This document shows, one piece after another, positions 1-6,707 of a stretch of 11,460 nucleotides of DNA. Numbering within the stretch: the stretch's first letter is position 1; every line of letters begins with the position of its first letter. Position numbers and translations under genes: made by a program. Source of the stretch: Limnohabitans sp. (GTDB lineage Bacteria > Pseudomonadota > Gammaproteobacteria > Burkholderiales > Burkholderiaceae_C); assembly GCA_021731425.1 (NCBI GenBank), contig JAKFXJ010000380.1, positions 1 through 11,460 of the forward strand, in the 5' to 3' direction. The notes beneath the pieces were generated by a model that saw only the letters and a list, made by a program, of their open reading frames with translations, was not told where the DNA came from and made no database searches.

Positions 1-102
1 AGTTGAAGCAGCCTCTTTTAAATTCCAAATCACCCAACAAAAAAGCGCCCTTGGGCGCTTTTTTGTTGGGTGATTTGGAATTTAAAAGAGGCTGCTTCAA
101 CT
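1..102. repeat. Perfect 50-bp inverted repeat at the window edge
   Basis: Bases 1-50 are the exact reverse complement of bases 53-102, with only TT (51-52) between them. The centre is an ordinary GC-rich terminator stem, but the pairing continues without a mismatch through about 38 bp of AT-richer flanking DNA on each side. It starts at base 1 of the window and stops at base 102, just before the coding side. Such a long perfect palindrome at a sequence end is typical of an assembly or amplification fold-back at a hairpin. A real cruciform-forming repeat is possible but less likely. The left arm therefore may not represent true flanking sequence. Confidence 0.9.
39..64. terminator. Bidirectional intrinsic terminator
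   Basis: The stem AAGCGCCC/GGGCGCTT with a TT loop is flanked by an A-run on the left and a T-run on the right, so it can end transcription from either strand. It lies about 70 bp beyond the stop of the minus-strand twin-membrane gene. In related genomes a cytochrome oxidase subunit III gene often converges from the other side; that gene is not in this window, so this context is inference. The outer pairing of this element is described under the long inverted repeat. Confidence 0.8.
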
Positions 103-134
103 GGATGCCTGAAGCTTTCCAGTGGCTTGAAAGC

Positions 135-368
135 TCAAGCGCCAGGTGGAATACCGGTGGGCTGGATCCAACCCATCTTCCAAGAAATAAGAACACAAAT
201 GAAGAGGACAATCGAAAACCCAACCCGAAAGGCGAGGGCCGTGGCCATGTTGCCTTTTTTGGGGGCCTGACCCTCAACGGGTGGCGTGTTGCCCCGCATC
301 ATGTAAACCAAAGCCGAGCCCAAGCTCAACACAATGCCTATGAAGGCGATGACAACCAGTATTTTCAT
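135..368 (-). CDS. Twin transmembrane protein, DUF2909-like
   Basis: This is a 77-residue protein with two hydrophobic segments, near residues 2-23 (starting KILVVIAFIGIV) and 46-66 (FRVGFSIVLFICVLISWKMG). A short polar loop containing PPVEGQAPKKGN separates them. The layout and sequence resemble the small DUF2909 'twin transmembrane' proteins that sit antisense in betaproteobacterial cox clusters. The start at 368 is preferred because it begins directly before the first helix; an upstream ATG at 404 would overlap SURF1 and lacks a ribosome binding site. The function is unknown. Its position suggests a link to cytochrome oxidase biogenesis, but this is context only. Its start lies 14 bp from the divergent SURF1 start. 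Confidence 0.8.
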   Translation of the reverse strand: MKILVVIAFIGIVLSLGSALVYMMRGNTPPVEGQAPKKGNMATALAFRVGFSIVLFICVLISWKMGWIQPTGIPPGA

Positions 369-382
369 GATCTCATTATCAT

Positions 383-1126
383 ATGACTGACAAAGCTCCA
401 GCATGGCAAAGATGGCTGGTTCTCGGCCTGGCCGCTGTGGGCGTGGCCATCACTTTTTCTCTGGGGCTTTGGCAGTTGAGTCGCGCCGCTGAAAAAACGG
501 CCCTGCAAAATGCCAAACAACAGCAAGCACAGCAAGTTGTGTTGGATGGCCGCAGCTTGGGTTCGACCGAGACAGATGCGCTCCAGCGCCAAGCCTTGAT
601 CCACAGGCGCATGACGCTCAAAGGGCAATGGTTGCCAGCGCACACGGTGTTTTTGGACAACCGGCAGATGAACGGCAAGCCCGGCTTTTTTGCGCTGACC
701 CCTTTGCAGTTGGAGGGCACTGGTGCCGTGGTGTTGGTGCAGCGCGGATGGGCACAGCGGTCGTTCACCGACCGCACGGCTTTGCCTGCGCTGCTCACAC
801 CCGAAGGCCCGGTGGAGGTGCAGGGGCATTTGGCCCCATGGCCTTCAAGGCTCTATGACTTTGGCGGTACCGAAGCAGGCCCGATACGGCAAAATCTCGA
901 CTTGGCTACTTACCGTCAAGCCACGGGCTTGCCGGTGCTCGAAGTCACCTTGTTGCAGTCTGGTGCGGCCTCTGAGGGCTTGCTGCGCGAATGGCCCGTG
1001 GTGGCCAGTGGTGTTGAAAAGCACCACGGATACGCTTTTCAATGGTTTGGCCTGAGTGGTCTGATTGCTTTACTTTATGTCTGGTTCCAAATTGTCCAAC
1101 CCCGCCGCCAAAAAAGACTTGACTGA
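383..1126 (+). CDS. SURF1 family cytochrome c oxidase assembly protein
   Basis: The protein has 247 residues, close to the usual SURF1 length. It has an N-terminal membrane helix (about residues 11-33) ending in the family-typical LGLWQLSRA, a large periplasmic domain with GFFALTPLQ and VLVQRGW, and a C-terminal helix (about 219-240) preceded by HHGYAFQWFGLS. SURF1 helps place heme A in subunit I of aa3-type oxidase at the inner membrane. It is the first gene of the assembly operon. ATG 383 is the only reasonable start: a stop lies five codons upstream, and other candidates fall inside the first helix. No Shine-Dalgarno sequence is visible, so initiation may be unusual. Confidence 0.92.
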   Translation: MTDKAPAWQRWLVLGLAAVGVAITFSLGLWQLSRAAEKTALQNAKQQQAQQVVLDGRSLGSTETDALQRQALIHRRMTLKGQWLPAHTVFLDNRQMNGKPGFFALTPLQLEGTGAVVLVQRGWAQRSFTDRTALPALLTPEGPVEVQGHLAPWPSRLYDFGGTEAGPIRQNLDLATYRQATGLPVLEVTLLQSGAASEGLLREWPVVASGVEKHHGYAFQWFGLSGLIALLYVWFQIVQPRRQKRLD

Positions 1127-1139
1127 AAGCCCTCTGGCC

Positions 1140-1790
1140 ATGACCGTGCACGACATGCCTTCCCCGGGCGATGTGGTTCAGGCTGACGCCCAACGCACCC
1201 GCATGGGCCGATGGAAAATGATCGCCATGATGCTGATTTGTGCATCGCCGGTCATTGCTTCGTATTTCACCTACTACGTGATTCGACCTGAGGGTCGCCG
1301 CAATCACGGTGAACTCATCCAACCGCAAAAAGACATGCCGCAGGTGACGGCCAAAAACCTCAAAGGTGAGGTAGTGCCCTTGGTCAGTTTGAAAGGCCAG
1401 TGGTTGCTGGTGACTGTGAGCACGGGCGCATGCGCCGAGCGTTGTCAAGAAAACCTGTATTTCCAGCGTCAGTTGCGCGAAATACTGGGTCGGGACAAAG
1501 ACAGACTGGACCGCCTGTGGCTCATCACCGACGACGCGCCTGTGGCTGAAGCCCTCTTGCCTGCTCTGAACATGGCCCATGTGCTGCGTCTTGATTCGGC
1601 CTCGGTACAAAGCTGGATCAGCCCGGCCCCAGGGCAGCAGTTGCAAGACCACTTGTATGTGGTCGACCCCATGGGCAACTTCATGATGCGTTTCCCGGCC
1701 AACATGGACGTGCCTGGCGCCTCCAAGGCCAAACGCGACTTGGAACGCTTGCTCAAAGCCTCATCGTCTTGGGACCAGGCGGGACGCTGA
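1140..1790 (+). CDS. Membrane-anchored SCO-like thioredoxin-fold protein of the cox cluster
   Basis: The protein has 216 residues from ATG 1140. One membrane helix (about 26-47) anchors a periplasmic domain of thioredoxin type. I see a CxxxC motif (CAERC, Cys98 and Cys102) in the place of the SCO copper motif. A later histidine in QDHLYVVDPMGN (His171) lines up with the SCO1 histidine in MDHSAGSFTFDPQGR, so all three copper ligands appear kept although the rest is diverged. Such genes between SURF1 and COX15 are usually called hypothetical. A role in copper delivery or thiol reduction for oxidase assembly is inference. In-frame ATGs at 1065 and 1077 would overlap SURF1; 1140 lies 13 bp after its stop. 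No start has a strong ribosome binding site, so the start is uncertain. Confidence 0.75.
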   Translation: MTVHDMPSPGDVVQADAQRTRMGRWKMIAMMLICASPVIASYFTYYVIRPEGRRNHGELIQPQKDMPQVTAKNLKGEVVPLVSLKGQWLLVTVSTGACAERCQENLYFQRQLREILGRDKDRLDRLWLITDDAPVAEALLPALNMAHVLRLDSASVQSWISPAPGQQLQDHLYVVDPMGNFMMRFPANMDVPGASKAKRDLERLLKASSSWDQAGR

Positions 1791-1793
1791 CCC

Positions 1794-2924
1794 ATGACCG
1801 AAGTGGACCTGTACAACCTCGAGCCGATTTTGGAGCTCATGGCCGTGGGCCTCGCCGTGGCCGCCTTGCCCCTGGGCTGGTGGCTTTGGCAGCAGCGTAG
1901 GGCCTCGCCATCGGGCCGACTCAAGGCCCTGACCTTGATCACCTTGTTTTTGACCTTCGATTTGGTGCTTTTTGGAGCCTTCACGCGGCTCACCGATTCC
2001 GGGTTGGGCTGTCCCGACTGGCCGGGCTGTTATGGCAGCGCCACACCCATTGGTGCCAAAGCCGAAATCAAGGCGGCGGAAACCGCCATGCCCACCGGGC
2101 CTGTGACCAAGAGCAAAGCCTGGATCGAAATGATTCACCGCTATCTGGCCACCGGGGTGGGCGTCTTGATTTTGACCCTGGCCGCACTGACCTGGTGGCT
2201 GCGCCGACAGAGCCGGGAGGTCAGCCCCTGGTTGCCCACCTTGACCTTGGTGTGGGTCTGCATGCAAGGGGCTTTTGGCGCCCTCACAGTGACCATGAAA
2301 CTGTTTCCGGCCATCGTCACCTTGCACCTGTTGGGCGGCATTGGTTTGTTGGTCTTGTTGATGGCACAAGCCGTGCGCTATGACGGCGCGGGTTCGTGGC
2401 CCTTGCCTTCGTTGTTGCGCCTTGGTTTATGGGCGGGCTTTGTGTTGCTGTGTTTGCAAATTGCCTTGGGGGGCTGGGTCAGCACCAATTACGCGGTTTT
2501 GGCCTGTCCGGACTTTCCCACTTGCCACGGCCAGTGGGTGCCCGAGATGAATTGGCAAGGTTTCAGCGTCTGGCGCGAGTTGGGCCACACACCCAACGGC
2601 GAGCTGCTGCCTTTTGCGTCTCTGGTGTCCATCCACTTTGTTCACCGTTCGGCCGCCTGGCTGGTGTTGGCGCTGCTGCTGTGGCTGGGCTGGCGTTTGC
2701 GCCAGCAGCCCGGCTTGGCCGTGGCAGGCCGTTGGTTGCTGGGCCTGTGTGCTTTGCAGTTCGCCACGGGCCTGAGCAATGTGGTGCTGGGCTGGCCTTT
2801 GTTGGCGGCTGTGATGCACACGGGTGGCGCAGCTGCCATGGCCTTGACCTTGACCTGGGCCTTGAGTGTCAGCCGGGCTGATAATTCAGGGTCTATTCCC
2901 CTATCCGAAAAGCTTGCCGCATGA
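1794..2924 (+). CDS. ctaA: Heme A synthase (COX15/CtaA family)
   Basis: The protein has 376 residues and about eight membrane helices. It oxidises the C8 methyl of heme O to a formyl group, giving heme A for aa3-type oxidase. The two halves show the family pattern: the first has [19 protein letters not shown] (Cys73, Cys79), IEMIHRYLA (His115) and TLHLLGG (His178). The second has a matching Cys pair in [11 protein letters not shown] (Cys238, Cys244), [11 protein letters not shown] (His281, His284) and AVMHTGGA (His342). These histidines are the expected heme ligands, and the paired cysteines are typical of this class. It starts 3 bp after the SCO-like gene and overlaps ctaB by 4 bases (ATGA), which points to translational coupling with the enzyme that makes its substrate. 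Confidence 0.95.
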   Translation: MTEVDLYNLEPILELMAVGLAVAALPLGWWLWQQRRASPSGRLKALTLITLFLTFDLVLFGAFTRLTDSGLGCPDWPGCYGSATPIGAKAEIKAAETAMPTGPVTKSKAWIEMIHRYLATGVGVLILTLAALTWWLRRQSREVSPWLPTLTLVWVCMQGAFGALTVTMKLFPAIVTLHLLGGIGLLVLLMAQAVRYDGAGSWPLPSLLRLGLWAGFVLLCLQIALGGWVSTNYAVLACPDFPTCHGQWVPEMNWQGFSVWRELGHTPNGELLPFASLVSIHFVHRSAAWLVLALLLWLGWRLRQQPGLAVAGRWLLGLCALQFATGLSNVVLGWPLLAAVMHTGGAAAMALTLTWALSVSRADNSGSIPLSEKLAA

Positions 2925-3817
2925 CCGTCGCTACCGCCCGTTTGCCCCTGAATGCCTGGCAACAGTACTACGCACTGACCAAACCACGCGTGGTTCAACT
3001 GATCGTTTTTTGTGCCCTGATCGGCATGGTGCTGGCCGTGCCCGGCGTGCCCAGTTGGGGCGAGCTGAAGCTGGGCCTGTGGGCTTGTATCGGCATTTGG
3101 CTGGTGGCGGGTGCGGCGGCGGCCTTCAATTGCCTGGTCGAGAAAACCATCGACGCCAAAATGAAGCGCACCGCCTGGCGACCCACCGCCAAGGGTGAGC
3201 TCAGTGACCAACAGGCCTTGCTGTTTTCAGCCGTGCTCTGTGCCTTGGGCTCGGCCGTGCTCTATGTGCTGGTCAACCCGCTGACCATGTGGCTCACCTT
3301 TGCCACCTTTGTGGGCTACGCCATCATCTACACCGTGATCTTGAAGCCGCTCACGCCACAGAACATCGTGATCGGCGGGGCCAGTGGGGCCATGCCCCCT
3401 GTGTTGGGCTGGGCGGCCATGACCGGTCAGGTGGGGCCCGAGGCCTTGATCTTGTTTTTGATCATTTTCCTGTGGACGCCGCCACATTTCTGGGCGCTGG
3501 CCTTGTACCGGGTTGAGGACTACCGCAAGTCGGGCCTGCCCATGTTGCCCGTGACACACGGCAATGAATTCACGCGCTTGCAAATTCTGCTCTACACCTT
3601 TGTGCTGATGGCTTCGTGCCTGATGCCTTTTGTGTATGGCATGAGCTCCTGGTTGTACTTGGCGGCGGCGGTGGTGCTGAGCATCGGCTTCATTGGCTAC
3701 GCGGTGGCTTTGTACCGCGAATACTCTGACGAACTCGCCCGCAAGACCTTCCGTTTTTCCTTGATCCACCTGAGCGCCTTGTTTGCCGCTTTGCTGCTCG
3801 ATCACTATATTTTTTGA
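2921..3817 (+). CDS. ctaB: Protoheme IX farnesyltransferase (heme O synthase)
   Basis: The protein has 298 residues and belongs to the UbiA prenyltransferase family. It adds a farnesyl group to heme B to make heme O, the substrate of the preceding CtaA. The first Asp-rich region reads [19 protein letters not shown] (residues 70-88), with Glu74 where many homologues have Asp and with Asp78 kept. The second conserved region is [15 protein letters not shown] (199-213). [13 protein letters not shown] and [12 protein letters not shown] are also family hallmarks. About eight to nine hydrophobic helices are present. The start overlaps the ctaA stop by four bases, and SCO1 follows after 10 bp. Confidence 0.96.
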   Translation: MTVATARLPLNAWQQYYALTKPRVVQLIVFCALIGMVLAVPGVPSWGELKLGLWACIGIWLVAGAAAAFNCLVEKTIDAKMKRTAWRPTAKGELSDQQALLFSAVLCALGSAVLYVLVNPLTMWLTFATFVGYAIIYTVILKPLTPQNIVIGGASGAMPPVLGWAAMTGQVGPEALILFLIIFLWTPPHFWALALYRVEDYRKSGLPMLPVTHGNEFTRLQILLYTFVLMASCLMPFVYGMSSWLYLAAAVVLSIGFIGYAVALYREYSDELARKTFRFSLIHLSALFAALLLDHYIF

Positions 3818-3827
3818 GGCCCAGGGC

Positions 3828-4436
3828 ATGTTGCAACGCAGAGTTTTGACGAGAGCAGTTTGGGCCTTGGGGTTGGCTGGCGCCGTGTGGGGTTTGAGCG
3901 GTTGTGGCCAAGACAAGCCGTCTTTTCGTGGTGTCGACATCACCGGCGCCGACTACGCCCAAGGCTGGGAGCTGATTGACCAAGACGGTCAGGTGCGCAC
4001 CCTCAAGGACTTTGCCGGCAAAGCCGTGGTGGTGTTTTTTGGTTTCACCCAATGCCCCGATGTCTGCCCCACCGCATTGCAGGAAATGGCGCAGGCTAAA
4101 CAACTTCTGGGTGCCGATGGCGTCAAGCTGCAAGGTGTTTTCATCACGGTAGACCCCGAGCGCGACACACCGGAGTTGCTCAAGGCCTATATGGCCAATT
4201 TTGGTTCGGACTTTGTGGCTTTGCGCCCTACACCCGAGCAGCTGCCCAAGGTGACCAAAGACTTCAAGATCTATTACAAAAAGGTCGAAGGCAAAACCCC
4301 CACCAGCTACACCATGGACCACTCGGCGGGCAGTTTCACCTTTGACCCGCAAGGTCGCATTCGGCTTTACAACCGCCACGCCAGTGGTGCCGAGGCGCTG
4401 GCCGCCGATGTGAAGATCTTGCTCAGCGGCAAGTGA
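3828..4436 (+). CDS. SCO1/SenC family copper chaperone lipoprotein
   Basis: The protein has 202 residues from ATG 3828, with GAGG about 9 bases upstream overlapping the ctaB stop. An N-terminal signal peptide ends in the lipobox LSGC, so Cys26 is a likely lipidation site instead of the usual membrane-spanning anchor. The thioredoxin-fold domain has TQCPDVCPTAL (Cys76, Cys80) and His165 in MDHSAGSF, the standard SCO copper ligands. ITVDPERDTP is another family signature. It is expected to deliver copper to, or reduce the CuA site of, oxidase subunit II in the periplasm. It is the last gene of the operon. An in-frame ATG at 3783 lies inside ctaB, would spoil the signal peptide, and is rejected. 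Confidence 0.93.
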   Translation: MLQRRVLTRAVWALGLAGAVWGLSGCGQDKPSFRGVDITGADYAQGWELIDQDGQVRTLKDFAGKAVVVFFGFTQCPDVCPTALQEMAQAKQLLGADGVKLQGVFITVDPERDTPELLKAYMANFGSDFVALRPTPEQLPKVTKDFKIYYKKVEGKTPTSYTMDHSAGSFTFDPQGRIRLYNRHASGAEALAADVKILLSGK

Positions 4437-4438
4437 GT

Positions 4439-4456
4439 CCGGGCCGCAGGGCCCGG
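4439..4456. terminator. GC hairpin after SCO1, weak terminator candidate
   Basis: CCGGGCC and GGCCCGG form a perfect 7-bp stem with a GCAG loop, 3 bases after the SCO1 stop. No T-run follows on either strand, so it is not a classical intrinsic terminator. A second imperfect stem (about 4474-4493) abuts the stop of the converging gene. Together they may separate two converging transcripts or act with Rho; this is inference. Confidence 0.4.
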
Positions 4457-4493
4457 GGCTGCACACGCCGCTTCAAGGCCCGATTTCGGCCCT

Positions 4494-5510
4494 TCAATTT
4501 ACCCCGATTTTTTGGCTGCGGATGATGTCCCCCAGCGCTTTGGTGTCGGACTCAATCCGGTTGCGCAAGCCTTCGGGCGATGAGCCCACCACTTGCCAGC
4601 CCTGCTGGAACAAACGCGCACGCATCTCCGGTGCCCGCACGATGTCGCTGACCATGGACGACAGCTTGATGGCCACAGCCGCAGGCATCGAGGCAGGGGC
4701 GGCCACCGCGTTCCAAATCTCCAACTGGTAATCCTTCACGCCGATCTCACTGAGGCTGGGTACCTCGGCAGCCACCGGGCTGCGCCCTGTGCTCGAAGCC
4801 CCAATGGCCCGCAGTTTGCCGCCTCGCACTTGGGCTGCCGCCATGGCCGGTGGCAACAAGGCCAGTTGCACCTGGCCGCCCAACATGGCGGTGATGATTT
4901 GGGGGTTGCCGGGGTAGGGCACATGCACAGGGGCAATGCCGGCTTTGGTTTTGAGCAACTCCATGCCCAAGTGCGCCACGGTGCCGACACCGGGCGATGC
5001 GTAACTGAGTTTGTCGCCTGCCTTTTGGGCCTGACTCAGCCACTCGGCAGCCGTCTGGCCAGGCGCCACTCCGGGTCCTGACGCGGGAACCGTCAGCACC
5101 AAGGGCGCTTTGCCGATCAGGCTGATGGGCGCGAGGTCTTTGAGTGGGTCGTAAGGTACCTTGGGGTTCAGGATGCGGGCAATCGTCATGTTGCCGTTGA
5201 TCATCAAGCCCAGAGTGTGGCCGTCGGTGGACTTGGCCACGAAGTCAGCGGCGATGTTGCCGCCTGCGCCCACTTTGTTCTCAACGATCACGTTCTGCCC
5301 CAGTGCTTTGGCCAGGGGTTCTGCCAAGGCGCGGGCCGTCAGGTCAGGGCTTGAGCCGGCGGGGAAACCGACCACCAGGCGCACGGTTTGTGTGGGCCAA
5401 GCCGCGGTAGCTGGGGTGGCCCAAGACGGTGACAGACCCATAGCCAAGGCAGCGCCAAGGGCTTGGGCTAAATGGCGGCGAGAAAAACCAGTGGGGGTGC
5501 GAGAAGTCAT
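4494..5510 (-). CDS. Bug/TctC-type tripartite tricarboxylate transport substrate-binding protein
   Basis: The protein has 338 residues and is a periplasmic solute-binding protein of the Bug family, greatly expanded in Burkholderiales. Start ATG 5510 has AGGA about 6 bases upstream; a TTG at 5525 is less likely. The signal peptide begins with SRRHLAQALGAALAMG, which has a twin-arginine look, and probably ends near residue 36 (ATPATA). Mature signatures are WPTQTVRLVVGFPAGSSPD (38-56), VENKVGAGGNIAADFVAKS (76-94), YASPGVGTVAHLGMELL (170-186) and VPYPGNPQIITAMLGGQV (197-214). Family ligands are usually carboxylates, but the ligand here cannot be read from sequence. No tctA or tctB membrane genes are adjacent, so this is an orphan receptor. 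It lies downstream of rpoH but beyond that gene's terminator, so it is likely transcribed separately. Confidence 0.9.
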   Translation of the reverse strand: MTSRTPTGFSRRHLAQALGAALAMGLSPSWATPATAAWPTQTVRLVVGFPAGSSPDLTARALAEPLAKALGQNVIVENKVGAGGNIAADFVAKSTDGHTLGLMINGNMTIARILNPKVPYDPLKDLAPISLIGKAPLVLTVPASGPGVAPGQTAAEWLSQAQKAGDKLSYASPGVGTVAHLGMELLKTKAGIAPVHVPYPGNPQIITAMLGGQVQLALLPPAMAAAQVRGGKLRAIGASSTGRSPVAAEVPSLSEIGVKDYQLEIWNAVAAPASMPAAVAIKLSSMVSDIVRAPEMRARLFQQGWQVVGSSPEGLRNRIESDTKALGDIIRSQKIGVN

Positions 5511-5560
5511 GGCGGATCCTTTCAAAACAAAACTGCCGTGACTTTAGCGCACAGCAGGCG

Positions 5561-5588
5561 AAAAAATACCCGGCCTGGGCCGGGTATT
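5561..5588 (-). terminator. Intrinsic terminator of rpoH
   Basis: AATACCCGGCC and GGCCGGGTATT form a perfect 11-bp stem with a 2-base loop (5565-5588). Read on the minus strand, the stem is followed by six T residues ending at 5561. It lies 29 bp beyond the rpoH stop and separates rpoH from the Bug-family gene. Confidence 0.88.
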
Positions 5589-5617
5589 GGAATCAAAGAG
5601 GACCACAGGTCCACTGT

Positions 5618-6550
5618 TCAAGCGAACTCGACAAGTGCCTTTTTCATTTTCTTCATGGCCGCCACTTCGATTTGGCGAATGCGCTCGGCGCTCACGCCGT
5701 ATTCGTCGGCCAGCTCGTGCAGCGTCATGCCGCCCGAGCCGTTGTCGTTGACCTTGAGCCAGCGCTCTTCCACGATACGGCGGCTGCGGTCGTCCAGCAC
5801 GCTCAGGGCGCTGGCCAAGCCATCGCTGGCCATCACATCGCGCTGGTGCGCTTCGATCATGGCAGTGGGCTCGTGGTTCAAATCGGCCAGGTAAGCGATA
5901 GGGCCAAAGGCCTGCTCGCCATCGTCCGAGGGGGCTGGGTCCAGCAACACATCGCCGCCGGACATGCGCATTTCCATCTCACGCACTTCCTCGCGCTTGA
6001 CGTTCAGGCTGTTGGCCATCGAGTCGACTTGGTCGGGCGTCAGGGTGTCGCGATGCGTGCCTTCGTCGGCATCGGCTTTGTAGCCTTGCTTCATCGAGCG
6101 CAGGTTGAAGAACAGCTTGCGTTGGGCCTTGGTGGTGGCCACCTTGACCATGCGCCAGTTTTTCAGGATGTACTCGTGGATCTCGGCCTTGATCCAGTGC
6201 AGCGCGTAGCTGACCAGACGCACGCCTTGCTCGGGGTCGAAGCGTTTGACGGCCTTCATCAGGCCCACATTGCCTTCTTGGATCAGGTCGCCGTGCGGCA
6301 GGCCGTAGCCCAGGTATTGGCGCGACACCGACACCACCAGGCGCAGGTGCGAGAGCACCAGCTTGCGGGCGGCTTCGAGGTCGTCGTTGGCTTTGAGTTG
6401 GCGGGCGGCTTCTTGCTCTTCCTCGAGGGTGAGCATGGGCATGCGGTTGACCGCAGAGATGTAGGCGTCCAGGTGGCCGAGCGAGGGCACAACCGCCCAG
6501 GGGTTGCTCAGCGCGATGGCTGTGGTGGGGGAACCAGTTTGAATGTTCAT
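5618..6550 (-). CDS. rpoH: RNA polymerase sigma factor RpoH (sigma-32)
   Basis: The protein has 310 residues and is the heat-shock sigma factor. Region 1.2 is near residues 20-50. Region 2 contains LVLSHLRLVVSVSRQYLGYGLPHGDLIQEGN with DLIQEGNVGLMKAVKRFDP (88-106) and the helix SYALHWIKAEIHEYI (114-128). The RpoH box QRKLFFNLR (143-151), which separates RpoH from other group 3 sigmas, is intact. Region 4.2 has the helix-turn-helix TLHELADEYGVSAERIRQIE (276-295). Start 6550 is chosen because AAGGAG lies about 8 bases upstream; an in-frame ATG at 6586 lies inside the CIRCE operator. Expression is probably repressed by HrcA through that operator. ftsY lies upstream on the same strand. Confidence 0.96.
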   Translation of the reverse strand: MNIQTGSPTTAIALSNPWAVVPSLGHLDAYISAVNRMPMLTLEEEQEAARQLKANDDLEAARKLVLSHLRLVVSVSRQYLGYGLPHGDLIQEGNVGLMKAVKRFDPEQGVRLVSYALHWIKAEIHEYILKNWRMVKVATTKAQRKLFFNLRSMKQGYKADADEGTHRDTLTPDQVDSMANSLNVKREEVREMEMRMSGGDVLLDPAPSDDGEQAFGPIAYLADLNHEPTAMIEAHQRDVMASDGLASALSVLDDRSRRIVEERWLKVNDNGSGGMTLHELADEYGVSAERIRQIEVAAMKKMKKALVEFA

Positions 6551-6579
6551 ACCAGAACTCCTTTCAGAATACCCCAATA

Positions 6580-6606
6580 TTAGCACTCTCTGGGGAGGAG
6601 TGCTAA
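6580..6606. promoter_or_regulatory. CIRCE operator (HrcA binding site) upstream of rpoH
   Basis: The sequence is a perfect match to the consensus TTAGCACTC-N9-GAGTGCTAA, with arms at 6580-6588 and 6598-6606. Its near edge is 29 bp before the rpoH ATG. HrcA binds this element and releases on heat shock, as at groESL and dnaKJ in many bacteria. On the minus strand, TTAGCA and TAATAT spaced 18 bp apart could be the -35 and -10 boxes of a promoter lying inside and just after the operator. The boxes match the consensus only partly, so the promoter is tentative while the operator is clear. Confidence 0.95.
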
Positions 6607-6707
6607 AGGGGCGGCATCAAGGGGCAATTGTCTTCAGGGTTTCCCCTTATTTTGTAAGCAACTGATGGCCACGTCTGTGCGCTGGGAAACGTTGCAAGCG
6701 GGGGAGT

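Noticed and set aside
3..386. A 127-codon plus-strand open frame across the palindrome and the twin-membrane gene.
   Set aside because: It begins inside the palindrome, shows no recognisable features, and opposes a gene with two clear membrane helices.
1443..1472. The SCO-like protein contains ENLYFQ, identical to the core of the TEV protease recognition site.
   Set aside because: The following residue is Arg, not Gly or Ser, the stretch lies within a normal helix-like region of a native gene, and nothing suggests an engineered tag. It is a coincidence.
3131..3157. The first Asp of the CtaB prenyl-diphosphate motif is Glu (Glu74).
   Set aside because: Asp78, the surrounding motif and all other signatures are intact. 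The change is conservative and I believe common in betaproteobacterial CtaB, so it is not evidence of inactivation.
5672..6583. A 303-codon open frame on the plus strand opposite rpoH.
   Set aside because: The minus strand is unambiguously rpoH. The plus frame is a compositional shadow and its start lies inside the CIRCE element.
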